From Microbacterium atlanticum (GTDB lineage: Bacteria; Actinomycetota; Actinomycetes; Actinomycetales; Microbacteriaceae), in assembly GCF_015277815.1 (NCBI RefSeq), contig NZ_CP063813.1, forward strand, positions 2,666,001-2,730,000: a stretch of DNA of 64,000 bases, read 5' to 3'. Positions 37,052 to 45,783 of this stretch are shown one piece after another (within the stretch, counting starts at the first letter, position 1; every line of letters begins with the position of its first letter). The notes beneath the pieces are model-generated. The model had not been told where the DNA came from, made no database searches, and was given only the letters and a program-made list of their open reading frames with translations. Both the position numbers and the translations under genes were made by a program.

Positions 37052-38840
37052 CGCCGATCGCCTCCATGATCTCGACCTTGCGCGACGATTCGAGAAGGTC
37101 ACGGGTGTAGGGGTGTTCGGGCGCTGCGAACAGCGCGTCGACGTCGTTGCTCTCCACGATCCGCCCGTCCTTCATGACGCTCACTCGGTCGCACAGATCG
37201 GCGACGACGCCGAGATTGTGCGTGACGATGATCATCGCGAGTCCGCGTTCGGCGGTGAGCTCTCGCAGGAGTTCGAGGACTTCGGCCTGAACCGTGACGT
37301 CGAGGGCCGTGGTGGGCTCGTCGGCGACGATGAGCTCGGGGGACGACGCGACGGCCCCACAGATCAACACGCGCTGCGCCATCCCGCCCGAGATCTCGTG
37401 CGGGTACAAACGCATCACCCGATCCGGGTCCTCGATCCCCACGCGGGTGAGGAGAGCGACGAGCTCGCGCCGAGCCTGCGACTTCGAGACCCCGGTCGCC
37501 GCGCGGAGGCCGTAGATGAGCTGCGCACCGATCGTGAACGACGGATCGAGATTCGACATCGGCTCCTGCGGCACATAAGCGATCTGCCGGCCGCGCGCTC
37601 TTCGGATGCGCGCCTTGTCGGCCAGCAGATCCTTCCCGTTGAAGAAGACGCTGCCGCCGAGGACGACGGCCTCGCGGGGCAGGATGCCGACCACGGAGAA
37701 CGCGATCTGAGACTTGCCGGAGCCGGACTCCCCCACGAGTCCGTGAACCTCGCCGCGCCGGACGTCCAGATCGACTCCGTGGACGACCTCAGCCACTTCG
37801 TCCGGGGCTGCGGGATAACCGACCCGGAGTCCTCGTACCGCGAGGACGACATCCTGGGGCGGGGTCAGGTCATGCAGTCCTGCCACACGCTCGTCCTGCG
37901 CGGCGCGCGCCAGCGTACGGCGCCGCGCGGGTTTCAGCGCGGCACTGCGGTTGGAGGCTTGCAACGTGTCGCGCAGCGCGTTTCCGAGCAACACGAAGGC
38001 AAGAATGGTCACACTGATGACGAGCGCGGGGAAGAAGATGTTCGCCGGCACCAGGTAGATGTTCTCGAACGCTTCCTGCAGCACCCGACCCCAGGAGGGC
38101 TCGTTGGGACTGCCGAGCCCGATGAAGTCGACGCCCGCGAGGATGGCGACGGCCGTGGCGAGCACGAACGAACTCTGCACGATGACCGGTGCGCGCACAG
38201 CCGAGAGGACGTGACGTCCGACGATACGGAAGTCTGACAGTCCGACGACCTTGGCGGCATCGACATACAGCTCCGATCGCACGCTGATCACCACGGAACG
38301 AACCAGCCGGTAGAAGCTCGGCGTGACGATCACGCCGAACGCGGTCATCGCAGCGGGGATGTTCGGGCCGGTGAGCGAATAGAGCGAGATGATCACTGCA
38401 ATGCCGGGGAGCGACATGATGAGGTCGGAGATGAAGTTCGCGACCGCTTCCGTCTTGCCCCGGTAGAAGCCCGCGATCAGGCCGGAGGTGAGGCCGAGGA
38501 TGAGTGAGACGCCAAGCACGAGAACGCATGCGAGCAGGGTCGCCTGGGTTCCCCACATCAGTCGCGAGAGGATGTCCCTCCCGGACTGATCTGCCCCGAA
38601 CAGGTGCCCATTGGTGAATGGCGGCACGTTCGCCGACGCCAGATCGGTGGCGTTGGGCGGGTAAGGAGCAAGCCACGGCGCTGTCACGGCGACGAACACC
38701 AGGATCGCCAGGCCCACGAAGCTGAAGACCGCGAACGGGTTCTTGAGCAGCGACCGGAACGTGTTGCGCCGCACGCTCTTGCGCGTGAGAGCGGCCGTGC
38801 CGTCGGCCGCGGGGTCGATTTCATGCTGGTCGACGGTCAT
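37044..38840 (-). CDS. Fused permease-ATPase subunit of Opp/Dpp-type ABC importer (DppC-DppD)
   Basis: About 598 residues. Residues 1-320 are a DppC-like permease: an N-terminal helix, a periplasmic loop HLFGADQSGRDILSRLMWG, and the EAA-like segment YVDAAKVVGLSDFRIVGRHVL. Residues about 340-598 are a DppD-like ATPase: Walker A GESGSGKS, signature EISGGMAQRV, Walker B LIVADEPTTALD, and C-terminal APEHPYTRDLLESS. The ATG (MTVDQHEIDP) overlaps the permease stop by 4 bases. The fusion is uninterrupted with no stop or frameshift between halves. Confidence 0.93.
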   Translation of the reverse strand: MTVDQHEIDPAADGTAALTRKSVRRNTFRSLLKNPFAVFSFVGLAILVFVAVTAPWLAPYPPNATDLASANVPPFTNGHLFGADQSGRDILSRLMWGTQATLLACVLVLGVSLILGLTSGLIAGFYRGKTEAVANFISDLIMSLPGIAVIISLYSLTGPNIPAAMTAFGVIVTPSFYRLVRSVVISVRSELYVDAAKVVGLSDFRIVGRHVLSAVRAPVIVQSSFVLATAVAILAGVDFIGLGSPNEPSWGRVLQEAFENIYLVPANIFFPALVISVTILAFVLLGNALRDTLQASNRSAALKPARRRTLARAAQDERVAGLHDLTPPQDVVLAVRGLRVGYPAAPDEVAEVVHGVDLDVRRGEVHGLVGESGSGKSQIAFSVVGILPREAVVLGGSVFFNGKDLLADKARIRRARGRQIAYVPQEPMSNLDPSFTIGAQLIYGLRAATGVSKSQARRELVALLTRVGIEDPDRVMRLYPHEISGGMAQRVLICGAVASSPELIVADEPTTALDVTVQAEVLELLRELTAERGLAMIIVTHNLGVVADLCDRVSVMKDGRIVESNDVDALFAAPEHPYTRDLLESSRKVEIMEAIGGE

Positions 38841-39778
38841 CGGATCCTCGACTTCGGGTTGAGAACGCCGATGAGCAGATCGGCGAGGAAGTTGATGACG
38901 AGGACGAGGATCATCGTGAAGACCACCGTGCCCATCACCATCGGGACGTCGCCGGCCTGAGCTGACGACACGATCAGTTGGCCGATGCCGGGCAGCGCGA
39001 ACACCTGCTCGATGAAGAGCGCTGCACCAAGGAGTCCGAGTGTCGTGAGGCTGAGGACCACAAGTCCCGGGCCCGCCGCATTCCGGAGCACGTGGCGGAA
39101 GAGGAGCGGCCCCTCCTTGATACCCCGGGACCGCAGAGTACGGACGTAGTCCTGAGACAGCGCGTCGATAACCGACCCGCGGAACTGTTGCGCGGAGGAT
39201 GCAATCGTCCCGATGACCAGGGCGGCGACGGGGAGCGTGAGCGACCACAGCCACCCTTGCACGCCATCCGTGATGGGTATGTAGCCGGTAGCCGGATACA
39301 GAGGAACCGCGACGGCGAACGCGAACACCAGGCCGATGGCGATGATGAAACCTGGAACGGCGGCGCCGAGGACGGAGAGGAACTGCACGACACGGTCGAC
39401 CCAGCCGCCGTAGAGGGCTGCGGTGACGCCGAGGACCACGCTGATGATCGCCGTCAGCGTCATCGTGATGATGATCAGCGACAGGGTGACCGGGATGCGA
39501 GTGGACAGCGCGTCGGTCACAGTCTGGCCGGTGAGGAAGGAGGCGCCGAGGTCGCCACGGATCACCCCGGAGAGGTATTCGAAGTACTGGACGATGAGAG
39601 GACGGGTGAGCCCCAGTTCCTCCGCTTTCGCGGCCACCTGTTCATCCGAGGCGCTCAGGCCGAGCACCGAACGGGCGATCCCGATGCCGTCGGTGTACGT
39701 GACCGTGAAGGTGATGAAGCCGACGATCACGAACAGTCCGGCGGCGCGGATGAGGTTGAGGGCTAGATAGCGGAACAT
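38837..39778 (-). CDS. Oligopeptide-type ABC transporter permease (DppB/OppB-like)
   Basis: 313 residues with six membrane helices. Family features are the N-terminal helix, the loop LGLTRPLIVQYFEYLSGVIRGDLGASF (about 55-81), and the EAA-type loop DYVRTLRSRGIKEGPLLFRHVLRNA. It forms the channel with the permease half of the downstream fusion protein. It lies 19 bases after the binding-protein gene. Confidence 0.93.
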   Translation of the reverse strand: MFRYLALNLIRAAGLFVIVGFITFTVTYTDGIGIARSVLGLSASDEQVAAKAEELGLTRPLIVQYFEYLSGVIRGDLGASFLTGQTVTDALSTRIPVTLSLIIITMTLTAIISVVLGVTAALYGGWVDRVVQFLSVLGAAVPGFIIAIGLVFAFAVAVPLYPATGYIPITDGVQGWLWSLTLPVAALVIGTIASSAQQFRGSVIDALSQDYVRTLRSRGIKEGPLLFRHVLRNAAGPGLVVLSLTTLGLLGAALFIEQVFALPGIGQLIVSSAQAGDVPMVMGTVVFTMILVLVINFLADLLIGVLNPKSRIR

Positions 39779-39797
39779 TGCTGGGGCTCACCGGGTC

Positions 39798-41327
39798 CTA
39801 GTTCTTCTGGAAGTCCCGCAGCAGCGGGTGCAGCGCGGAGAAGTCCGACATCGTGGGGATGCTGATGTCCGGGCTGTAGAGGTAGAAGCCGTCCGGGTAG
39901 GCCATCGGCACGAACCACGCCTGGTCGATCACGTACTGGTTGATCTCCTGCTGAGCCGCGATCCGCTCCTCATCGGTGCCGGTCAGGATGGTCTGCCACA
40001 GGGCGTCGACGGTCTCGTCCGGCTGGTGCGACACGTTCCAGATGCCGTCCGGCAGGATGTAGTCCTTGATGTCCTGCAGCGACTCACCGTAGTTGCCCAG
40101 CTGCCACAGCGGCACCGGGTAGGTTCCGCTCAGCAGCTCGGTGATCGCGTCGGGACCGGTCAGGTTCACCTGCTCGACGGTGATGTTGAGCTGGGCGAGC
40201 TGCTCGGTCACGTAGGGGAAGAGCAGCTCGTGGTTCTGGCCTTCGAAGAACGGGATCTGCAGGGTGAATCCGTCCGCGTAGCCCGCTTCGGCCATCAGGG
40301 CCTTGGCTGCTTCCACGTCGTACGGGTAGGGGTCTTCGGTGAGGTCCTCGAGGTAGGCGCTGCTGCCCGGGCGGAAGATCTGGTACGCCGGGTCGGCGTA
40401 GCCGCGGTAAAGGTCGTTCGCGATCGAGTCGCGGTCGAACACCATGTTCATGGCCTGTCGCACGCGGACGTCACCGAGCGCCGGGATCTTCTCACCGTTG
40501 TGGTCGGTGATGAGGAGGCGGGTGGTGGTGCCGCGGAGGGTAACGGCCTCCAGGTCGGACTTCTTGGCTTCGTCGATCGTCGCCGCGCTGCCGAGGATGC
40601 CGTCGATCTGTCCGGTCTTGAGCGCGTTGAGGCCGGCGGTCGCGTCCGTGAAGACCTTCAGCACGAGCGTCTCGTACGGGTAGGTGTCGCTGTCGAAGTA
40701 GTCCGGGTTCTTGGTGAGGGTGTACGTGGAGCCCTGCGTGCTCTTGCTGGGCTCGTAGATGTACGGGCCGCTGCCGACGACCGTCGTGTCCTGCGCATCG
40801 CCGGCGTAGTACTCGGCGGAGGAGATCTGCGCCTCGCACAGGATGAGGTCGAGCGTCGGGGTGGGCTGCGGCCAGGTGATCGTCATGTTGTAGTCGTCGA
40901 CGACGTCGAAGGTCAGGTCCGCGAAACGAGCGTTGTTCTCACCGGCGAACTCGTATGCAGCCTGCACGTCTTCGGTCGTGAGGTCCGTTCCGTCGGAGAA
41001 CTTGATGTCCTCGCGGAGCTTGAGCGTCGCGGCGCTCTTGTCGTCGTTGTACTCCCACTCCTCGGCGATCTGCGCGGAAGGCTTTCCGAACTCGTCGCAG
41101 ATGAGAAGCGTGTCCCAGGCGGCGTCGGCGAACCAGCCCTGGTAGCTGGGCTGGATGCCGACACTGAGGCCGGGGATGTCGGCGGTCATGCCGAGGGTGA
41201 GCGTGTCACCTGCTGCGCCGGTGGCCGATCCGCCTCCGGTGGAGGGGGCGCAGGCCGTCAGCGCAAGCCCCAGGGCGAGCGCGGGCACCGCGAAGGCGAC
41301 GGCTGTGCGGCGTCGTGTGAATCGCAT
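39798..41327 (-). CDS. Extracellular solute-binding protein, family 5 (lipoprotein)
   Basis: 509 residues. Lipoprotein signal peptide: basic RRRT, hydrophobic core, then LTACAPS, with the lipid-attached Cys at about residue 26. The mature protein has the SBP_bac_5 fold: IAEEWEYNDDKSAATLKLREDIKFSDG (about 90-116) and GSGPYIYEPSK. It captures the ligand for the peptide-type importer encoded downstream. The ATG has AAGGAG 5-6 bases upstream. The twin TTGCGCAA operators lie about 130-160 bases upstream, inside the 3' end of the neighbouring rhamnosidase gene. Confidence 0.94.
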   Translation of the reverse strand: MRFTRRRTAVAFAVPALALGLALTACAPSTGGGSATGAAGDTLTLGMTADIPGLSVGIQPSYQGWFADAAWDTLLICDEFGKPSAQIAEEWEYNDDKSAATLKLREDIKFSDGTDLTTEDVQAAYEFAGENNARFADLTFDVVDDYNMTITWPQPTPTLDLILCEAQISSAEYYAGDAQDTTVVGSGPYIYEPSKSTQGSTYTLTKNPDYFDSDTYPYETLVLKVFTDATAGLNALKTGQIDGILGSAATIDEAKKSDLEAVTLRGTTTRLLITDHNGEKIPALGDVRVRQAMNMVFDRDSIANDLYRGYADPAYQIFRPGSSAYLEDLTEDPYPYDVEAAKALMAEAGYADGFTLQIPFFEGQNHELLFPYVTEQLAQLNITVEQVNLTGPDAITELLSGTYPVPLWQLGNYGESLQDIKDYILPDGIWNVSHQPDETVDALWQTILTGTDEERIAAQQEINQYVIDQAWFVPMAYPDGFYLYSPDISIPTMSDFSALHPLLRDFQKN

Positions 41328-41454
41328 TGCAACTCCTTTGTTGTTTCTCTTGGTTCGGGCCGTGCTGCCCGATCGTGCGGAGGACCGCGAACCTGCGGTG
41401 TGTCCGCCAGCGACGCTAGGGCTGTGGGTTGAGCGCCGGCAACGAGGGTCAAGA

Positions 41455-44280
41455 TTATTGCGCAATTGCTCCGGTTATATTGCGCAACAGGTCGGGCGCG
41501 GGGCCGACGAGATCGGCCAGCGCCCGCTTCGCGGAGTCGGACGGCCAGAATCTCGTCCACACCGCGTCGCCGATCTCGGTGGCTGGGCGGTCGAAGAACG
41601 GTGCAAGCAGCCGGGCCATCCGCACATCGGAGTCGATGACGCCCTCAGCGGCGGAAACCGAAACGAGTTGCGACCACAACGCCTCGTCGTCGACGACGTC
41701 GCGAACCGTCTGCGGCGCGACCTCCGTGAACCCCGGTTCCGTGAGACGCCACTCGTGGCGTCCGTGACCGATCTGTACGGACCCGCCGCCCCACGGCAGC
41801 TCGACGACGCCCGTCGTGCCCACAGGAAGTTCGACCTCCAGAGCCCACTCCCCCGCCTCTCGTGACCACGCGACGCTGGCCATCCCGTAGGGCGTACGGT
41901 GGCTGGCCGCGGCACGTGTGAGCGCGCGAGGCGGGATGGGACGCACCGCGACCGTCCGGAATCCTGGGCTCGTCGATCCCAGACCGGCGACGCGCCGATG
42001 GAGCCAGTCGATCACGCTGCCGAGTGCATAGTGGTTGAACGAGGTCATGCCGCTCGGGTTCACGGTTCCGTCGGGAAGCAGGCTGTCCCATCGCTCCCAG
42101 ATCGTGGTGGCGCCCATCGTCACGGGGTACAGCCAGGACGGCGCCTGGGTCTGCAGCAGCAGGCGATGCGCGACATCGTGGCGGCCGGCATCCGTAAGCG
42201 CATCGCACACGATGGGCGTGCCGACGAATCCGGTGGCGATGCGATGGCCCGACGCACGCACGAGGTCGGCGAGTCGATCCGCCGCCCTTTCGCGCGTTGT
42301 CGGATCGTCGATCAGACCCCAGTTGAGCGCCAGCGCGTACACCGTCTGCGCGTCGGAGAGCACGCGCCCGGAAGCCGTGACGAACTCTCGCCGAAACGCT
42401 TCCCGGATCCGCGCAGCGAGGTCTGAATACTCTGCCGCGATGTCGTCGTCGCCGACCACGTCGGCGGCCGATGCGACGATCTGCGCCGAACGTGCGAAGT
42501 GTGCGGTGGCGACGACGTCGGGATCCGCCCTGGCCAGCGAGGCGTCGTCATGCGGAGCGGTCGGATCCAGCCAGTCCCCGTACTGGGCACCTCCACGCCA
42601 GATGAGGTCGGCGCCCGCCTCGGCACGCACACAGTCGACCCACGCCCGCATGCTGGGAAGTTGCCGCTCGAGAATCACTCGGTCTCCGGTGCGCTCCCAC
42701 ACCGTCCAGGGCACGATCGTCGCCGCATCGCCCCACGCCGCAGCGGGCGCCGATGTGAGATCAGTGCGAAGGATGTCGGGCACGACGTGCGGAACCCGCC
42801 CCTGCGCATCCTGCTCGGCTGCCAGATCGGCGAGCCACGACGTCAGGAATCCGGCGGAGTCGAACAGGAATGTCGCCGTCGGCGCGAAAATCTGGATGTC
42901 GCCTGTCCAGCCCAGTCGCTCGTCTCGCTGCGGACAGTCGGTCGGGACGTCGAGGAAGTTCCCGCGCATCCCCCATACGACGTTCTCGTGGAAACGGTCG
43001 AGGAGCGCGTGGGACGACGTGAACCACCCCGTTCGCTCGAGGTCGCTGCCGATGACGACTGCCTCGATGTCCTTCGCGCGGAGGTCCTCCAGGCCCGCGA
43101 CCTCGGCATACCGGAACCCGTGGAACGTCAGGGACGGTTCCAGCGACTCGGCATCCGATCCGCTCAGGAAGTAGGTGTCCGTGGCCTTTGCGCTGCGAAG
43201 TGCTTCCACCGCGAGCTCGCCATGCTCGAGCACCTCGGCGTGCCGCACCACCACCTCATCACCGGGCTGGGCGCCGCACGCCTTGATGCGCACCCAGCCG
43301 ACGACGTTCTGACCGAAATCGACCAGGACACGACCGGTTGGCGACCGCGTCACTGACACCGCGGGGATCACTTCTGTCACTCGCATCGGGGGCCCGTCCT
43401 CGCCCACCAGCGTTGCGAGGTCGGCATCGATCGGCTCAACGGCGTGAGCGAATGGCGCGTCAGGCTCGAATCGAAGGTCCGTCGTCTGCCCGTCGTATAT
43501 GTCGTCGATCAGGATGCCGGTCGCGCGAGCTCGCCATCGTCCGTCGGTGCCCAGCACGTGGACGGCCCCGTCGCCGGTGGTGACCTCGAGTTGGGCCAGC
43601 GCCGCGAGCCGATCACCGTATAGAGCCCGCTTTCCGAGGAAACCGAATCGCCCGCGCCACCAACCGTTGCCGAGCGTGATGTCCAGGGTGTTGTCGCCGG
43701 CTTTCACGAGCCCCGTGACGTCGTACACCCTGGTGCGGAGGCGGTGTTCGTAGGCGGTCCATCCGGGTGCGAGCACCGTGTCATCGACTGGGGCGCCGTT
43801 GATCGTTGCGGTGTAGATGCCGTGCGCGGTCGCGTACAGGCGAGCCTTGACGACGCGCGAATCGACGTGAAGGGTCCCCCGCAACTCCGGTGCCGCCTGC
43901 CGGAGGGCGCCGATGCCGACGGGCGAGATGAAACGTGCATCCCAGTCGTCTGCATCGAACAGACCGGCTTCGACCGTCGCAGGCTCGCTCCAGTCACTCC
44001 ACTCCGGGCCGCGAACTCGCACTCGCACGGTTGCCGCCTCACGCGAGTGGAGTGGCAGATCGGGCCACGGCACCAAGATCTGCTCTGCCGACTCCACCAC
44101 CCACCGCTCGGTCGTGAGGCCGCGTGCGACTTCGATCTCGTAAGCCGTCTGCACGTACTCGTCCGGGGCGGTGGCGATCGTCCAACTCAGCCGGGGAGAC
44201 GGGGAGGCGATACCCAGCACAGGACCACGATCGGTGCGGTGTTCGAATCGGAGTGCGGCAGGTGGGGTGAGTTCGGCCAT
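41455..44280 (-). CDS. Glycoside hydrolase family 78 alpha-L-rhamnosidase
   Basis: 941 residues, no signal peptide. N-terminal beta-sandwich domains (Bac_rhamnosid_N; GIYTATINGAPVDDTVLAPGWTAY about 156-180) precede the catalytic (alpha/alpha)6 barrel. The conserved acidic stretch is FLDVPTDCPQRDERLGWTGDIQIF (about 472-495), followed by WRGGAQYGDWLDP and a late Glu in MGATTIWERWDS. The enzyme removes terminal alpha-L-rhamnose from plant glycosides or rhamnogalacturonan fragments. The ATG is divergent from the LacI gene with two operators between them. Its last codons contain the operator pair of the downstream importer operon. Confidence 0.93.
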   Translation of the reverse strand: MAELTPPAALRFEHRTDRGPVLGIASPSPRLSWTIATAPDEYVQTAYEIEVARGLTTERWVVESAEQILVPWPDLPLHSREAATVRVRVRGPEWSDWSEPATVEAGLFDADDWDARFISPVGIGALRQAAPELRGTLHVDSRVVKARLYATAHGIYTATINGAPVDDTVLAPGWTAYEHRLRTRVYDVTGLVKAGDNTLDITLGNGWWRGRFGFLGKRALYGDRLAALAQLEVTTGDGAVHVLGTDGRWRARATGILIDDIYDGQTTDLRFEPDAPFAHAVEPIDADLATLVGEDGPPMRVTEVIPAVSVTRSPTGRVLVDFGQNVVGWVRIKACGAQPGDEVVVRHAEVLEHGELAVEALRSAKATDTYFLSGSDAESLEPSLTFHGFRYAEVAGLEDLRAKDIEAVVIGSDLERTGWFTSSHALLDRFHENVVWGMRGNFLDVPTDCPQRDERLGWTGDIQIFAPTATFLFDSAGFLTSWLADLAAEQDAQGRVPHVVPDILRTDLTSAPAAAWGDAATIVPWTVWERTGDRVILERQLPSMRAWVDCVRAEAGADLIWRGGAQYGDWLDPTAPHDDASLARADPDVVATAHFARSAQIVASAADVVGDDDIAAEYSDLAARIREAFRREFVTASGRVLSDAQTVYALALNWGLIDDPTTRERAADRLADLVRASGHRIATGFVGTPIVCDALTDAGRHDVAHRLLLQTQAPSWLYPVTMGATTIWERWDSLLPDGTVNPSGMTSFNHYALGSVIDWLHRRVAGLGSTSPGFRTVAVRPIPPRALTRAAASHRTPYGMASVAWSREAGEWALEVELPVGTTGVVELPWGGGSVQIGHGRHEWRLTEPGFTEVAPQTVRDVVDDEALWSQLVSVSAAEGVIDSDVRMARLLAPFFDRPATEIGDAVWTRFWPSDSAKRALADLVGPAPDLLRNITGAIAQ
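41458..41487. promoter_or_regulatory. Twin TTGCGCAA operators of the importer operon
   Basis: Exact sites at 41458-41465 (in ATTGCGCAAT) and 41480-41487, spaced 22 bases, about two helical turns, so that two dimers or a tetramer could bind on one face. They overlap the 3' end of the rhamnosidase gene and precede the binding-protein gene. Confidence 0.78.
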
Positions 44281-44362
44281 GGGTGTCTCCTGAGGGAGCC
44301 GGACGGGTGGCGACGCGAGCCTAGGCCGGGCCGAAAGGGCCGACAAGGCCACCAGGGGACAT

Positions 44363-44450
44363 TTGCGCAAATATGCTGCGGTCCACTCGCTGAGCTACAC
44401 GGAGCGCATCCGATCGCGCTACCCTGCAGCGCAGACGCGATATTGCGCAA
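44363..44450. promoter_or_regulatory. Two TTGCGCAA operators in the GH78/lacI divergent promoter
   Basis: Exact sites at 44363-44370 (ATTTGCGCAAAT) and 44443-44450 (TATTGCGCAAG), 80 bases apart. One is nearer the rhamnosidase start (44280), the other 18 bases from the lacI start (44468). This suggests autorepression plus control of GH78, possibly through a loop. Confidence 0.78.
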
Positions 44451-44467
44451 GCACGCAGGGGGGGCGA

Positions 44468-45484
44468 ATGGGCGAGGCACCGACACCGACCGTGACGATG
44501 CGAGCGGTCGCCGAAGCTGCGGGGGTCTCGGTTGCCACGGCCTCGCGCGCCCTGGCCGGCCGCGGCGATCTGAGCCGCGAGACACGCGAGCGCGTTGCAG
44601 ATGCGGCACGTTCTCTGGGTTACGAGCGCTCCCAGTCGACGCGGGGGCGACCGACGACACTGGACCCACGGCTGATCGAGTTCGTGCTCGGCAGCTTCGA
44701 CGACGCCTGGACCGATGCCATGACGACAGGTGCGCGTGAAGCTGCCTTCCGTCTCGGTTTCGATCTGGTGCTCACGCTCGACCGTCCCGATCCGTCAGAC
44801 GATTGGCCGACCCGGGTCGCGACGCGGCGCCCGTCGGGAGTCGTCATCGGCATCATCAAGCCCACGGCAAGCCAGCTGGAGGAGATCCGCGGGCTCCGCA
44901 TTCCGATCGTGCTGCTCGATCCTCGGTCCGATCCGGAAGGCGAACTGGCCAGTGTCGGCACGACGGACTGGCAAGGAGGCTACGACGCCGGCGCGCATCT
45001 CGCGAACTGCGACGTGGATCGATTCGCCGTCGTCACCGGTGTGCCTCGCTACCGCTTCGGTCGTGCGCGCGAAGAAGGCTTCCGGCAGGCCATCGCCGAG
45101 CTCCGTCCCGACGCCGAGGTGGTCCACGTCGATTCGCAATGGACGGACGCACCTTTGACCGCCGATCTCATGAAGCTCGTGACGTCGGACAAGTCGCATG
45201 TCGGCGTCTTCGCCTGCAACGATGAGATGGCCCTCGCGGTGTACCGCGCGGCGGCTCGCGCGGGCAAGCGGATACCCGACGACGTGAGCGTGGTCGGATT
45301 CAATGACGAACCGCGGGCCGCTGCAGCTCGGCCGCCACTCACCAGCGTGCATCAACCGCTGCGCGAGATGGCGACACGGGCGATCGAGCTCACCCAGGAG
45401 CTGCGCCGTCACGACGACCCGGCCCACGAGCGCATCGAGTTGCCGTGCACGCTCGTGGTGCGCGGCTCGACTCGCTCGCGCTGA
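44468..45484 (+). CDS. LacI-family transcriptional regulator of the island
   Basis: 338 residues. The HTH is at about 10-55 (VTMRAVAEAAGVSVATASRAL, hinge-side ERVADAARSLGYE). The periplasmic-binding-like effector domain includes GVVIGIIKPTASQLEEI and the late VSVVGFNDEPRAAAARPPLTSVHQPLREMATRAIEL. The ATG is preceded by a G-rich site; an open frame 105 bases upstream begins inside an operator and is rejected. Two TTGCGCAA sites in its own promoter and four more at the other operons make it the likely regulator of the whole glycan locus, with an imported sugar as inducer. Confidence 0.93.
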   Translation: MGEAPTPTVTMRAVAEAAGVSVATASRALAGRGDLSRETRERVADAARSLGYERSQSTRGRPTTLDPRLIEFVLGSFDDAWTDAMTTGAREAAFRLGFDLVLTLDRPDPSDDWPTRVATRRPSGVVIGIIKPTASQLEEIRGLRIPIVLLDPRSDPEGELASVGTTDWQGGYDAGAHLANCDVDRFAVVTGVPRYRFGRAREEGFRQAIAELRPDAEVVHVDSQWTDAPLTADLMKLVTSDKSHVGVFACNDEMALAVYRAAARAGKRIPDDVSVVGFNDEPRAAAARPPLTSVHQPLREMATRAIELTQELRRHDDPAHERIELPCTLVVRGSTRSR

Positions 45485-45497
45485 GTCGCACCCGGGT

Positions 45498-45534
45498 GCC
45501 GGACGGATGCCGCAGCTCGCGGCATCCGTCCGGC
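45498..45534. terminator. Strong bidirectional terminator
   Basis: Perfect 16-bp stem GCCGGACGGATGCCGC/GCGGCATCCGTCCGGC with loop AGCTC between the convergent lacI gene and the PKD-domain genes. Confidence 0.8.
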
Positions 45535-45540
45535 CGTCGG

Positions 45541-45771
45541 CTACTGCGTGACCACGACTCGGATGCGGTCGATGTTCTGGAGTAGCGCGTACTTGGCGCC
45601 GACGTTGCCGTCACGCTCCGCCGTCACGCGTACGCTGACGAAGTACGTCCCGGGCTGGGTGAACGTGTGCTTCGTCGTGAGTGCGACAATCGGCTGCGGC
45701 TTGCGGGCATCGCCGGCGACGTAGGTGCCGTCGCTTTCGGAGTCCCACTCCGCGGCGATGATCTGGCCCAC
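45541..45771 (-). pseudogene. Duplicated C-terminal PKD-domain fragment
   Basis: A 76-residue frame whose translation (IIAAEWDSESDGTYVAGDA..., ending IDRIRVVVTQ) repeats, at roughly three-quarters identity, the last ~75 residues of the next gene on the same strand. It starts 12 bases after that gene's stop codon, has no convincing ribosome binding site, and lacks a signal peptide or any other domain. It is most easily read as a relic of a tandem duplication or of a second, deleted paralogue. Confidence 0.75.
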
Positions 45772-45783
45772 CCGCCCGATGCC

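Noticed and set aside
37044..39254. Longer start for the permease-ATPase fusion
   Set aside because: The extra N-terminal residues are the shifted frame of the upstream permease gene; the ATG at 38840 overlaps its stop as elsewhere in the operon.
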